This document shows positions 43,901 through 57,100 of a stretch of 64,000 nt of DNA, piece after piece. Source of the DNA: Ailanthus altissimus (taxonomy: Eukaryota > Streptophyta > Magnoliopsida > Sapindales > Simaroubaceae); assembly GCA_946807835.1 (NCBI GenBank), contig OX327683.1, forward strand, positions 9,305,001-9,369,000, given 5' to 3'. How positions within the stretch are numbered: the stretch's first letter is position 1; every line of letters starts with the position of its first letter. The position numbers and the translations under genes were made by a program. A model generated the notes under the pieces. The model did not search any database and was not told where the DNA came from. It saw only the letters and a list, made by a program, of their open reading frames with translations.

Positions 43901-44679
43901 ACACCATAACATCAACATGGCTGTCATATGGCTTTAGTAGCCAATGCATATATTGCTATTTTTCATATGAGGGTACGAATATGAATGATATTTATTGAGA
44001 ACTTGTTAATTTTTGTCAAATTTAGGCAAATAGTGAGACTTAAAAGTGAAATTTGCCTTATAATAATATTCTAAGGTCTCTATTGGGCTAACCATAAAAT
44101 GAAATGAATGGGACCGGGCCACGTTAATTGCCGGTGGTCCATAACATTTTGTACCCCCTTGATGGTATCATAACATAACATACGCTGACTAGATTCCGAA
44201 TTCTAATGGGTCCCAATCCCAAAATATTAAGACAAAAGGATAACCCTAAAATATAAGCAATAATGATGAAGATACCATGCAATGGATAAGCTCGTTTTTT
44301 TCCTCAACTACAAATATAATACATGCACGTGAGAAAGGGATGAAAATTGGATACTATTTGCTTGGGGCAGAATGACGTACAAGAAAGTTCTGATCCAGAG
44401 CATGCAGAAAGTTGACAACGAACCAGTCAAATTTCAGAGATTTTGTTATCAAAAACTTCTCTGCAAATTTTGTACACGTGTTTACTCGTTTTTGCCTGTA
44501 ATGAAAATGTTCATCTAGTATTTTTTTTCTGTGAAAAGCACTTCGCAATACATCCCTTGCTGAACCCCAAAGCATTTCTACTTCTATCACAATTAGTGAA
44601 ATTGAATTCACAAGGATATATTGGCACTTATTGGCTTAGGAATGGAAATTCCAGGGAGCATCCCACAGTGTGTGAATTG
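40951..44679. other. PDK1-GINT1 spacer, no gene seen
   Basis: This AT-rich DNA contains a CT microsatellite (about 41205-41224), one copy of a dispersed repeat (42450-42830) and poly-A/T runs. ORFs at 43381-43575 and 43740-43949 show no family motif or splice context and are unlikely to be genes. Confidence 0.55.
42450..42830 (+). repeat. Dispersed repeat family, copy 1
   Basis: The repeat contains tandem variants of a unit like ATTAArATCATCGArAACAA, then GTATAATTTTAAGCACATT and a TTTGAACTA-like end, followed by CTCGAACTCCTAACCTTAG. The same order is found at 62180-62430 (same strand) and, reversed, at 58380-58772. It has no coding capacity. The family is not recognised. Confidence 0.6.
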
Positions 44680-44870
44680 TTAACCATCACAAATGTACTT
44701 GTAACCAGCTAAGGATAACACAGGCAAAGTAAAGGATATTGAAAACCTACATTTGTAATTTTCTTTATCCCCTGTTTTTCACTTTCCTTTCGGAGAAGCA
44801 AAAAGCTGAAGAAACAAAAAAGCCTGACAAATAATGTACATCTTAACCATCACAAATGTACTTGTAACCA
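44680..44870. repeat. 28-bp direct repeat in the GINT1 3' UTR region
   Basis: A sequence starting TTAACCATCACAAATG and ending CTTGTAACCA occurs identically at 44680-44707 and 44843-44870, 163 bases apart, downstream of the GINT1-like stop codon on the minus strand. Confidence 0.85.
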
Positions 44871-44983
44871 AAAGTCCCCCACCACAATTAACACGGGGAA
44901 ACAAAATAACTATAGAGACGGGAATAACAAAAATCTACCAAGACATGAGGCAAGTAACCTGCTGTCTTAAATCTGTTCCTTCA

Positions 44984-47900
44984 CTATAAATCCCAGCCAT
45001 CCTTCCGCCCGTTGAATTCCCATTTCCGGTCTGCAAAGCTTCCATACATCTTGGCAAATTTCATCAGGCACTCGCTTCGAATCTGGTAATGCACTTGTGT
45101 GTTTCGGCTAATAGCTACACCGGAAAATTTTGATGTATCTATGGCCCAGGCAGGTCTCACATATTCGACTGTTTTTGATGAGCTTGCATTTGCATACAAA
45201 TAATTCAATAGCACATCCTCACAGTTAAAAAACTTGTCTACTGTTTCTCTCCCTGCCTTGGCTTCTTCAGACCAGTACCGTTTAAATGCCACTTGACTAT
45301 CAATGAAAGCTGCTCCAGTAAGAATCATGTTATAACCTTCATGTCTTCTAGCGTATTTCTCACCCCTATACTTCAATGGGCTTCCGCTGATTAGACGGGG
45401 ATAGAACCCCACTATCCTATCTGGATGTTGACGCCATACCTGAAAACCTCGTTCAACATCATCACAAGCCATCATAATGTCATCATCAAGCTCAAGAACC
45501 GCACGAGTTTCTATTAATGGATCTAGCTTAAATCGATTGTTCAGTGAGTTCTTTTTCTCCACTCTAATCCTCACAGGAACTGCCGAGTCGAGATCACTCA
45601 ACTTTGGGGGTATGCCTTTGTTCCAGACAACCACAATCTCTTTCACCGAAGAGCACCTGGAGTAATGTTTCACATACATTTTCAAATTCCAGAGGCGAGC
45701 ATCATAAGTCATAGTTAACATTGTGAACTGAGAGTAGTGCCCCTTCCACATGTAAGCTTCATCTGCACCATTGCCACCATAGATATACTTTACCCCTGTG
45801 CATGTTAGTGCAACTCCAGCTACAAACATCACAGCCAGAACCAATTTTCCGGTACTGGTATTGGGTTTTATCCTGCCTTGGAGAAACGCTGCTCCTCTAT
45901 TCAAGCGGCCACAGAAGCGTCTGACCTTTGAACCAAGAAAACTTTCCCTTTCCCAGGTCAGGAAAGTATCACTTCTCTTCCCAGAGTACTGAGCACACCA
46001 GTTGAGGGGGATGATGCACTTCACAGCTCCAAGTAGCAAGCCTAATAAAACAACAAGTGTAGCAACAGCTGCAACAGAAGCACAGCCAAGAAAAAACCGC
46101 CTGACTGAATCTCCCGAGGGCACCCGATCCCCATCCATGACGGCAATCCACTCACCAGAACTTATCTGCTGCACATCAAGATGATGATAGCGAGCACTAT
46201 TCCAAGTATTTCTTCCCTTATTTGACCGCTCCAAAATAAAGGGAACTTCGACTTCTTTGTACTCATTCTTTGTAAGGACTTCCACCTTGAAGGTACGCAC
46301 TCGCCGCCCATATGATCCACCACAGTCTTGACCTACACGATAAAGATTCCCTGCATGGACAAAAGGCCTACCTCCATTTCGAGCCCCCACGCTACTATCA
46401 ACATTATAAATAGGGTTCTTCTTGTGTGGCTTCCATGGACCAAGAGGTGAGCTACTATACCAAATTTCTAGCTGTCCGTTCCTATTGGTTCCAAAACCAC
46501 TGTGATCAGAACCAAAAAGCCAGTATATTCCATCATGATTAATGATAAAGCTGTCAACAAGGGGCTTTTTCAAAATAATCTTCTCCAATGTCCATTGCAA
46601 GGGAAAGTTAACTGCTCTATAAAGACGTAGTTCCCCTTTCTCACTGCTCTCAGGCATCATGTATATCTATTAAAAAAAGCAACAAATGAAGAATTAATGT
46701 ACGAAATCACCTGAACAATCAGAACTCAGAGATCACTATGCCTGAAATGAGTCACTAAGCATTACAGATTAAATGAGCATTACACGGGCCAAAACCAAAA
46801 TTTTAGAAAATTCTGGCCCAAAGTCAGACTTGTACAAAACTGGCCATCTAACTTGTAATTGAAGTTTTGGCATCTGTTCATCTATAATCCATTCTAAAGA
46901 TATTATAAGATTTTCAAAACCATCTTTCCTAATTTTTCCATGCTGGTGTGGCAATTAGGACCACCTATTATGTATTTGTCTGATCAGGTTGTATCTAGGG
47001 CACATAACAACATTATAAGGTGGTCAAGGATTCCCAAGAGACGGGAAATGGAGTTTGCATATGAAGTTGATTTCTTACATGGCCATTGTAGTCGAAGACA
47101 TATGGGAAAGAGAGATGCCAGTCCTCATCCAGCGCTATACCCAATTGCTCCCATGTTGCTCCCTTGTCAACACTTCTTGCAACTCCAATATCCCCCTGCA
47201 TTGTGATTGAGTTCTTGGTTTCATAGAATACATAAAGATCATTTTCCTGCAGCATATTCCCAGTAGAAGTGAACATAAGGATTGGTTTTACATATGAAAA
47301 TCATGTACATCCACAGTTATTAAGCACAATAAACTAAAAAACAAATCATTAAACTTATCTGCAATGGCATATCAATCCATGCACAAACATGAAGAAACAC
47401 AAAAGTGCATGCGCATACTCATGTTCTCTACGTGTATGTCTGGACGTGTTTAGTTCAAACATCAAAGGAATGACATACCATCCACTGTTAAATAAAATTT
47501 ATATACACCATCAAATGCTTTATGAAGACAGGTAACCATCTCCTTCATGGCAACAATAATGTCATCAAGTGAAAAGACAATATTACTCAACATGCATCAT
47601 GTGACTATTTTTACTAACCACTTAGGGCTCTAACTGATTGCCATGTGCTTATAGCTAAACTGCAATCCCTAAATCCTTTTAAATTAGTTGATCGGGAGAA
47701 ATGAAATAAAGTAACCTTAAGGGAGCATCTTAACCAAGTCCCATTTTTTCACATGAAAAACTTTTAAATTACAAACGCTAGAAACTATTGAAATGGGGAA
47801 CACCTTAGCTCCATTTACTAGAGCCATATGTCACTTCTCGAAAAATGTCCAGCCCACTTTACCGAATCCATACCAGTTTATTATGAGCCATCTCATTGAT

Positions 47901-50900
47901 TTAACTTTTCAGAATCATCCCCATGCAGTATGGTCAAGAAACCAAAGAAATGCTATAGCACGACAAATTAATGAGGACAAAGAATGTCCAAGCCAGAACC
48001 ACAATTTTGAAAAGTTGCCACTAGTAAAAGTCTGAAAGACAACAGCTTCTACTTTTGGTGGTCCTGATCGATCCATGGTATCATAGGTCTCAATTAAGAA
48101 AACTTAATGCATGAAAGATTATGAGATTTGGATTCAGAATCCAAACAAGGCTCTGACTGCGCCTTACTAGCACCACCAAAATGATATAGGAACTAAGTTA
48201 AAACCGCATCACCAAAACATGAAAGGAACATAAATCAGATCTAATAAAACACATTCTAATAGTACCAGTTAGATATCATCGATTGTCTCCTACACAGAAA
48301 TGAGCCAAAATGGTTTGTATCTTTCATTTTGATTGTCTTCACTGGCATTAATTTGATGGCTAGCCATCTTAAACCAACCAAGAAAACAATATTTGATAAC
48401 GAAATTTTCTCACTCACATTACTGAATCTCCAAATTGAGTAGCATCTAATTCCTCCCAATCATCCATCAATATTCTAGTTTATTTGCTAAAAGCTTCAAC
48501 TCTTTTACAAATGCACTGCTGATAAGGTGAGATGTGAGAGCCATAAGAGAGTTGGGATGCCGAAATATATGCAGCATGTAAAAGGGGGGGAAGGGAGCAA
48601 ATTAGGCATGAAGCGAATATAAAGGAATCAAGTGGTTCGTGGGAAGTGAATGTGTGACATGGAGACATGCAATAGAAGGTGGATACGTGAGTGATATGGG
48701 AACATGCAACAGGAGGCAACGTGCAAAGGGAAACGTGTGATTAGTAGTTACTTTATCTAATGCTTATTTCATGTAATCGTGTAGCTAGAAATTAGGATTA
48801 GTTACAACTTTTGAATGTATTTAAACTCTATTTATGATTAAATGAAGGGCAGCAAATATTTTATCCAAAAACATAGCATTGTGGTTTAATTGTCACCCCG
48901 AGAGAATTTTAAATTTCATTAAAACTCTGATTGGGACCTAATAACTGCAGTCCTACAATCATATAACAAGCTGCAAAGTTCTAAGCACATCTCATGTACA
49001 GAAAGGACCTTCAAAGAATTAAGAAAGATATTCCAAAGCTCTCTGCCATGGGGTAAACTTGCAAAAGAGGTATCAACAAGAGAAACAAAGAAACCAAAGG
49101 TGAAAGTAAGATTAGTATGACAAATAAAAAAGAGAGAGCCTTAGGTGATTATAGGGATGGCAATACCCAGATCCGGATCCAGGTTTTTTTGTATAAACCC
49201 AGAACCCGGATTTTCCCCTTTTTTTTCTTCATTTTTTAAGGTAAAATATGAAGTTTTAGAGTATTTATTTTGTAAAGCAATTGTTAGATTGTATAATACT
49301 AATATTTTTTATAATTAGTTCAATATTCATTATTATTATTATTATTAGGTTTTAAAATGCACAAAATTTTATATCATTAATTACTAAACACTTAACTTTT
49401 ATAACATTATTAGGTTTTTTTTTCCTTAAATAAACACTAACATGATTCATATTTCATTTGCAAGACTAATTTAACACCCAAAATTTTAATTAAGAGCCAA
49501 TAAATGAGTATAAAAAGTATGCAATTATGTTATATAAAATGAGCAACATCTTTCACCGAAACAATCTTCTCACTTTTTATTTTCATAAGTATGATCAATA
49601 TATCACTAAAAGGTGACAAAATAAACGAGTAAACACAATTTTTTAAATATATATATATTAAAGATTAGGAATTTTAGAAATTAATTTAAGACTTTCTTTT
49701 TTAAAGAAAAAAGACAAAACCCTGGTTTTCGGGCCGTGTTTCCTGGATCCCATAAAAAACCCGGATTTGGATTCCAAAAAAAAAATAGAACCCAGATCCC
49801 CAAAAAAAAAAAAAAATTCCGGGTTTTTCTGGATTCGGTCTAAATTGCCATCCCTAGGAGATTAGAACAATGCCTTCTAATTCAGTTTCCTCTAAAATTT
49901 GATAGAATAAAATTATCCTTAATTTACACTGCTATAGCTCTTCAATGTTATATATTGCCCTATTAAGAACAGTACATACACTTATAGTTGTTCCTCGTTC
50001 TTTTCCGTAACAAGGTGAAAAACTTGTCCCCATAAAATATAGATGTTCAATTACTTCCTACATGAACCTTGGATAGAAAGATACTTGATAGCTCTTCAAC
50101 TTGTTTCAAAAAATTGTCTAAAATTTATACCATCAGCAGACTTTTCTTTTTTACCACTTCTAACTGAATTTGTGTCTAGAAATCTGGAAATCTCTACATT
50201 CAGATGCACACTTTGTGTTATTCACAATAAGATGCATTTGTGCGACAATTTTGTTTTATTTACTATAGATGATCAGGTTAAGACACAGCTGCTATTTATA
50301 GTCAAAGCAGCTCACATGAGGAGCTGAATTCGTTGACTGAACACTACAAATCGGAGATTGTAATATGTGAAGAACCTAAGTTCCAACTACCAGAGTTCAC
50401 AATCTCTACTAAGTAGACACCAAACTTCCAACATTAACGAGAAACAAGCCCAAATTTTTATATTAAGACAAGAGTGAAGACTAGTGGGCTCTAATCTGCC
50501 AATTTAGAATGATTATTACCGAGTAAACATTGATTAATTATGGCACGCTAACTAGAAATTATATGATTACCATAAGCAGTTCATCGACCAATTCTGGATG
50601 GAATTACCTGCTTTTATAGGAAATGAACAATTCCAAGTACAATCAAGAACACTTCTAATACACACAAAAAACAAATGAATAAGATGTACATTAAAAAGTT
50701 CATTCCGATGTAAAAGAGCCCCAAATCCTGTGCATCTTTTCTATAAATGAAGTCCTGACAGATGTGCAACAAAATAACTACAGCAATAGCAGCTAGAAAT
50801 ATCACAAAGGGATCTAAACCAAGGTGCCCAACTAACAACAAGAAGAACCACTAAATATTTATCCTCTAGACTATCCACATGTTTGAAACGCTAAAACTAG

Positions 50901-53838
50901 TAGACATAGAAGAAGAGCCCCATAACATATCTGCAGCCAAAAATGGGAACATATGGTCTCCAAAATCAAAATATCAAAGTAAGGACCAGTAGATGCCATA
51001 ACATCATTATTTTCTACTACAAAACCCATAGACAAGCATTGTTCTTCCCACGTATTGGAATCTTATAAAACAAGTAGTACATGAGCTCATCCTCACAGTG
51101 ATTTTACTTTCAGAAAAGTCGAGTGGCAACCTCTACTCAGAACTTTAGTGTGGCACAAAAGAGAAATGCTAGGAAGCGGAGATACTGAAAAGAGAGGGGA
51201 AAAGAAGAAAAATAACTACACTTGACATGGATCATGAGACTCCATTAAGGCCTCACCACATGGTCTATATTTTAGGATATATTCATAAGAAGGCTTGGTC
51301 AACCAAACAGGGTTCTAGCCCTTAGATTTGACCAATGACACAATTTGTGATTTAATTCAACTCCAGGCAACTGTGCTTTCATTCCAAGTAACCAAGATCA
51401 TCAACTTCTCAAACTCATCACTCAGACTAAGCAGTATAATTTATGGACTAATTAATTTAAAATCCAAATGGAAGTTTCCATCCAAGTAGCAAGGGTGTGT
51501 AGTGGTCTCATTGGCAAATAATATGGAGGTCTTTAATAGGGAAAAGATGTAAACCTGAGAGATGGAAATGCCCTCTATGACCAACCAACTATGAGCAGCC
51601 ACCTACTCCTAACAAAATGAAATGCAGTATGCCATGCAACAAAAGTGAAGCAAGCAGTGCTAGTAGTGGGGATCCATTTTTTTTTTTGCTGGATTCACCT
51701 CATAGTTTGACTTTTAAGGGTTTGCAACTCTAAGTATGGAAAAGACCATTCTATGTTAAGTCATTATTTTAGTAAAGCTTAAATGTCCTCTATCAAACTA
51801 AAGCACTAACGCAGGGAAGCCCATATCTCTATTCTTTTGATGCATGATTGAAGATTCAAATGACCATAATTCAAATTAAAATCAATATAACACCTGAAAG
51901 AAATCAAAAGAAACATAAAAAGACAATAGTAAGAAAATGAGGATTCATAAAAAGAAGCACCTACTCATCACATATGACCAAGACAATAAATGAGAAACCA
52001 AAGATGTCGCTGCTCTTTTCTTTTTCTGGTCCACTGAAAATTCTTTGCCTAATAGAGAGTACCTTATTACTTTCCAAAGTGCCTTTTCAATAGTGCCTAT
52101 CAATTCTTATTTTCCAATAGTGCCTATCAAATCAAATGTTAAGCATTTTCCACAAACAAAATGATGCATCACCTTGTCCACCCACTGTCTTTTGACCTAT
52201 TTCATCATGTGTACAAATACCAGAACATAATTATTACTCAGATAAGAGCCTCCATCCGTGAAATTCCAGATTATTCCCTTGAGCTCCTGCCATCACATCC
52301 TAAGCCAGTTGGCATGGTTGCAGCATCTCAACCAAGCTACAACCAACTGGCTCTTACTGGTTGCAGCAGCAACCACAATTGGTGACCCAAAATCATCTTT
52401 TGATCACTTTAGAAAGTGGAATCTTCTTAATAGAGAGATCAAACAAATTTATTCTCATAAAACACATCCTCATATACTACACCAAAGCCTCAATTGCAAG
52501 CAAAACACATCATAAGGTGACCAAAATCACAGCTCAATCCCTTTGTTCTGGACTTGGTGATTGCTCTCTTTTTGTTTGGCAATGTGGTTTCTATCACAAA
52601 ATATGCAATCCCCTGCATCTAGAACTGATAACTGCGACCTAATGAGAATTAATAATTGCTATAGGAGACACTGATGAAGAATTAAAAATATACGAGTGAA
52701 ATTCTTGATTTCTTTACTATAGCCTACAATTTACCGCCTTTGATCACTTACAAGCTTTGGCAAAGTTAATTACTACATGTATGATATGACATTCAATCAA
52801 CAAGAAGAACTGAACACATAAACAGGATATACTCACAGTATAACATTAAAAAGGAGGGGAAAAAAAGTCCCAAGTCAAATGAAATAATACCTTAACATAG
52901 AAAAAAGGATCAGCAACGAAATTACTAGGAAAACCAGCAGCAGAAACAGAAGCACATGTGATAACTGGATTAGCCACTGGCCATGCTGCACTTTCATCTC
53001 TCCAAACATTCATCTGCACCAATTCCAATCCACTCATCAAAAAACCACCAAAACTCAAAAAACTACATATACCCACATCACAAAAAACCCCAAAATAAAT
53101 CCAAAATCCAATCTTAACAAAGCAGTTTCACCAAAAAAAAAATGAAAAGAGAGTGAGAGAGAGAGAGATAGATAGAGATAACCAAAAATATCCATGTAAA
53201 GAAAAAAGAAAAGAAACTTAAAAATACTGTAGAACTAACAAAGTTGCCTGCATAGAGGGAAAAAAAAAAGCAAGGATTTAACAGAAACTTAACTACAAAC
53301 AGTTTTAAAACAAACACACACACACACACACACAAACACAGACGCACATGATAAAACAATTTATTAAAAAAGGGAAGAAAAAAAAAAGAAAGATAGAAAG
53401 AAAGAGAGTGAAGAAGCTTACAGTTTCAATAGGTTTAAGATTGAAAGGAGAGTTGCCATAGAAAACACCAATGGACCAAGAACCCTCACTATCCTCTTTA
53501 CAACCAAGGGAAGGCATTTCAACACTCAAATAAGGTTTCTTAAAAGCAAGCCATCCGTACACAAACCCAACAAATCCGTATACAACAAAACACCACACTG
53601 TAAACACATACCCGGAAGACAACATCAACCTACGCCCCCCCTTAAAACTCTGATTGTTATTATTATTTTTGTTAACATATCCATGACCATGTTGCTGTTG
53701 TTGCTGCCATCTCCATTTACATTTAAACCAGCAACTGCTACAGCTGCTGCTCCCGGTTGTACCCTCCACACAACCCCCACCAGCACCGCCACCCGCACCG
53801 TTTACTTGACCCTGACCCGGACCCGAACCCGAACCCAT
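44984..53838 (-). CDS. GINT1: GT64 glycosyltransferase, glucosamine inositolphosphorylceramide transferase-like
   Basis: The Arabidopsis relative adds GlcN(Ac) to the inositolphosphorylceramide headgroup of sphingolipids in the Golgi. Exons: 53838-53422, 53013-52891, 47246-47079, 46666-44984. These make 2391 bases, or 796 residues. The N-terminus is low-complexity (Gly, Ser, Gln and Asn runs). A membrane segment lies at about 76-99. A five-bladed, GH43-like region follows (about 105-415; FVADPFF, DWHLSFPYVF). Two more hydrophobic segments lie at about 428-450 and 510-529. The C-terminal exostosin-like GT64 domain (about 548-796) has TYDARLWNLKMYVKHYS and the metal-binding ELDDDIMM motif near 630. 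All is intact, with clean GT-AG sites. The ATG is the first in frame and begins MGSGSGPGQG. Intron 3 is 5.6 kb and holds a hAT element. Arabidopsis GINT1 is about 765 residues; the extra length here lies mostly in the low-complexity N-terminus. Confidence 0.93.
47247..52890 (-). other. Large intron 3 of the GINT1-like gene
   Basis: This 5.6-kb intron has a GTATTATTT donor and a TGCAG acceptor. Apart from the hAT-like element at 49152-49856 it shows no coding signal. ORFs at 47793-48035, 48480-48719, 50043-50327 and 52161-52642 lack conserved motifs. Confidence 0.75.
49152..49856. mobile_element. Non-autonomous hAT-type element in GINT1 intron 3
   Basis: The ends are perfect 13-base inverted repeats, TAGGGATGGCAAT on each side. 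The flanking 8-base sequences GGTGATTA (49144-49151) and GGAGATTA (49857-49864) match at 7 of 8 positions, as expected of an old hAT target duplication. Subterminal regions carry repeated CCCGGATTT and ACCCAGATCC motifs in both orientations. The 705-base element has no transposase ORF, so it would have depended on a partner. Confidence 0.82.
53318..53339. repeat. CA microsatellite in GINT1 intron 1
   Basis: A run of CA dinucleotides lies downstream, in the transcript sense, of the first exon's donor. Another short GA run lies at about 53153-53166. Confidence 0.85.
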
Positions 53839-54047
53839 TTCAGCACCTCCCCTGCGATCTCTACTTTACCCGCATTTCCTGCCCTTTACACCCTTTTCTG
53901 ACGTGGGATTTTCCCCTTTTCCTCAGTTGTAATCGTTTTTCAATTACCCTTTTTTTCCCCTCTCTCTGTTTCTTCTCCTTCTTCGTTCCAAAAGGTGACA
54001 ACGGGAGAGACGTTACTGGGAATTTTTTAAGAACTTTTGCAAATAAC

Positions 54048-54048
54048 C

Positions 54049-54097
<49 letters not shown>
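54048..54097. repeat. CT/GA microsatellite in the GINT1 5' leader
   Basis: About 24 CT dinucleotides on the plus strand read as GA repeats in the transcript sense. The run lies between the TATA box at 54127-54134 and the ATG at 53838, so it should begin near the transcription start. Confidence 0.85.
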
Positions 54098-54099
<2 letters not shown>

Positions 54100-54126
54100 T
54101 TGTCTCCCTCTCTCTTTCTCGCTGTG

Positions 54127-54134
54127 TATTTATA
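54127..54134 (-). promoter_or_regulatory. TATA box of the GINT1-like gene
   Basis: TATAAATA on the minus strand lies about 290 bases upstream of the ATG, with the predicted start about 30 bases on, at the edge of the GA microsatellite. Confidence 0.5.
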
Positions 54135-57100
54135 CGAAGGTGTTAAATTTATTTTATTGTTTTTACGCAATTTCTTTTTTTTATTTTTTTTTCTCTGTGA
54201 TCATTAGCCGGACCCGGAGACCTGAGAGGAGAGAAAAGGAAACTTCGAACAACAAAACACGATGGCTTTTGTAAATGTAATTTAAAGATCGGGTTTTCTT
54301 TATTGTATTTCAATTTGGTTGTGATTCTGCAAATTAAATAACGTTTCACGCTCGCATGTAGGAGATTTGACCTACTCGCTTGATACAGATGCCAGGTGGG
54401 ATAAATCTGTCTGAGCTGTACACGTGGCATTGAATGATCTTCATATGGCATTACTTTTTTTTTTTTTTTTTGACTGAGCATATGGGATTACTTAAGCAAA
54501 GAGTTGGAAATTTTGTATTCTCTCTGGATTCTGAAGAAGGAACCGCGTCAGAATTCAGAATAATCCAGCTTTAAAAAAAATGGTTATTTTCTCAAAAAGA
54601 AAAGTAATATATTTCTCAAAAAAATGAATCTACTTAGTTCTTTCACTCGTTCTTAAATTTTAAGTAATTCTTTTAGTTTAATTTTTTTTCATATTTTTAA
54701 AAAAAATATTAAATTCTTTTTTAAAGTGCACTGCAAGCTTGACTTTTTTTCTGATTTTAAAATATAATTTTATTTGTTTTATTTTTTAATATTATGAAAT
54801 GGATCTTAAACTACTATTTACCAATTCGTAAATGTGTTGATGACATTAAAAAAAGTATTTCCAAGTCTAAACTTTAAAAAAAAAATTAAATAAAATAATT
54901 GGAGTATAATTTGTGGGATTGGGCATTTAATGGATGGGGTTAGGATTTAGGTTTGAATTTATTGAAGAAAGGGGCAAATGTTGTTTATGATATAGCAAGT
55001 GTATTTTTAAAATGGGTAATGTTATTTTTAAAAAATTTGAGTTACAATTGGTGGGGTCATTTAGTGGAATGGGAGTTATATTTGGGCAAAAATACCTTTT
55101 TATTATTAATATATTTATCAATGGATAAGCACTAAATAGAATTAGAAAATAATGAGCACCTCAATTACACCTTTTAGATTAACCCAATTAAGTCAAAATG
55201 CTATCCTTCTTAGGGTTTTGAACAATTTATGATGATTTTATCACAAATCCCAAATTTATAGTATAATATTCATTTCATATTTGTTGGCTTACAAAAGAAA
55301 AAAAAAACAAACTAGAAGATGTCAAGATATTTCTTTGATATAATGTGAAAAACATGCATTCATGATTGATTCATTTGGGTCTTCAACAAAATTTAGATAA
55401 CTAATAAACCACAAAATGTAGAAGATACCAAGAAATTTTCTATATGGAATTATCAACAACATTTTACATTCATCCATATGCTTTCATCTAGAATTTGATA
55501 TAATTACATGAACTAAGAATTACTAATTAAGTTTAAACACTGTATATTTTGATATCAAATGGTGTTTATTTATATCCATCTATTATTAACCATTAACAAA
55601 AAATACTAATGAACCGAATTTAGATCATAAGAACCATGATCTTATAATAAAACATAAAAGATAATGTATCACTTTTAAGTGAATCATATATAAAATTTTA
55701 ATATTTGGCTTTATATTTACCCCTTCACTATTAAATTATCAATTTTTGTAGTTATATTTATACTTAATACAGGAATTAAGAACTAATCTTAATTATAATA
55801 GTAAAGCTTAGCTCTCAAGCCTAGTTTTTTTCCGAAAGGTGGGAACTAGGAATTGTATTATCTGCATAAGTGATTGGTACTTTGGCTTGGTTTTATCTAA
55901 TTGCAATTCTTTTTGGGTTTTTTTTTTAATTCATTATTTTTGGAAAGGTGTGAACTGGAGCATCTCCATTATTGGCTTTCAATTAATGGCCAAAAAAGGA
56001 AAAGGAGTTTCAAAATGTGATGTGGGGAAGGCTTCTTTTGTGGGTTGCCATTTCTTATATATATATAAATAAATAATATTATAAATCCAACCTAATCCAA
56101 CTTTAGACCATTGAAATAATTCAAGATCAATATTCAAATTTGGTGCACAAACAAACCCAGCAAAGCAAATCTAGGGCTCAATTCTCTAATTTTTTAAACC
56201 CAAATTCTTAAATTTTGATCTTAAGTATTGTTAGAAAAAGCCCACAATCACAAGGCATTGACAAATTCATAAATCAATATGGTTGTTGATGATGATGATG
56301 ATGATAAGATTTAGAATTTCTTGTATTATTTGTAGAGATTTTATCACTTAAAATTAATTATTAACCAAAAAAAAAAGTTATACAATAATGATGGAAAATA
56401 AATTAATTTTTAAAGAAAAACAAAAAGAAAAGTGGTATAAGGTATTGTCTTAGTTCAAAAGCACTTCCTAGAATAATATTTTTCAAATGGATTGAAACAG
56501 AAAATGATAATTTTGTGGGCCTATTTTGTTGTAAACTTTATTCTCTCTTTTGTTTTTTTATTTTTATTTTTTATAATATGATTCAAACAAAGTGTGCTCA
56601 CACTTTTGAATCAAATTCAAGGCTGCTCTGTTTGTTCTCTTTTCTTAAGAAAAAATAAATTTGACTTGTTCAACTCAAAATGTCCAGGAAAGAAGAGAAT
56701 TTAGAAACATTAATATTTATTCTTAGCCGGCTCTGTGAAGAACTCTCTTGACTCTTCTAGAAATTCTTTTGAATTTTCCCATTTGGGAGGCTGGAATATC
56801 AGACGTTTAAAGTATAAATAAATAAATAAAAAATAAAAAATAATTTTCTCTCTCTATATATATAAGAAAAATATTCTATATACCGTGAGTAATACTAATA
56901 CTATTGTGTATTATTTGTTGTTCAATTAATTTATAACTTTATTTATAAACAAATTAATTTTTTTTAATATTTTGTATCACACTTTTATTAGCACAATATA
57001 AGTAAGGAAAAATAAAGAGGTGATTAACGAAGTTCATACGGTGATTCCAAAATCCAAACTCCCTACGTGGCACTTTTGACATCGTAGGATGACCAAATAC

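Noticed and set aside
45477..46184. Plus-strand ORFs across the GINT1 last exon
   Set aside because: They overlap a long, motif-rich GT64 frame on the minus strand and have no independent support.
53683..54146. Plus-strand ORFs rich in Thr, Pro and Ser
   Set aside because: They are antisense shadows of the GINT1 first exon and of the CT microsatellite.
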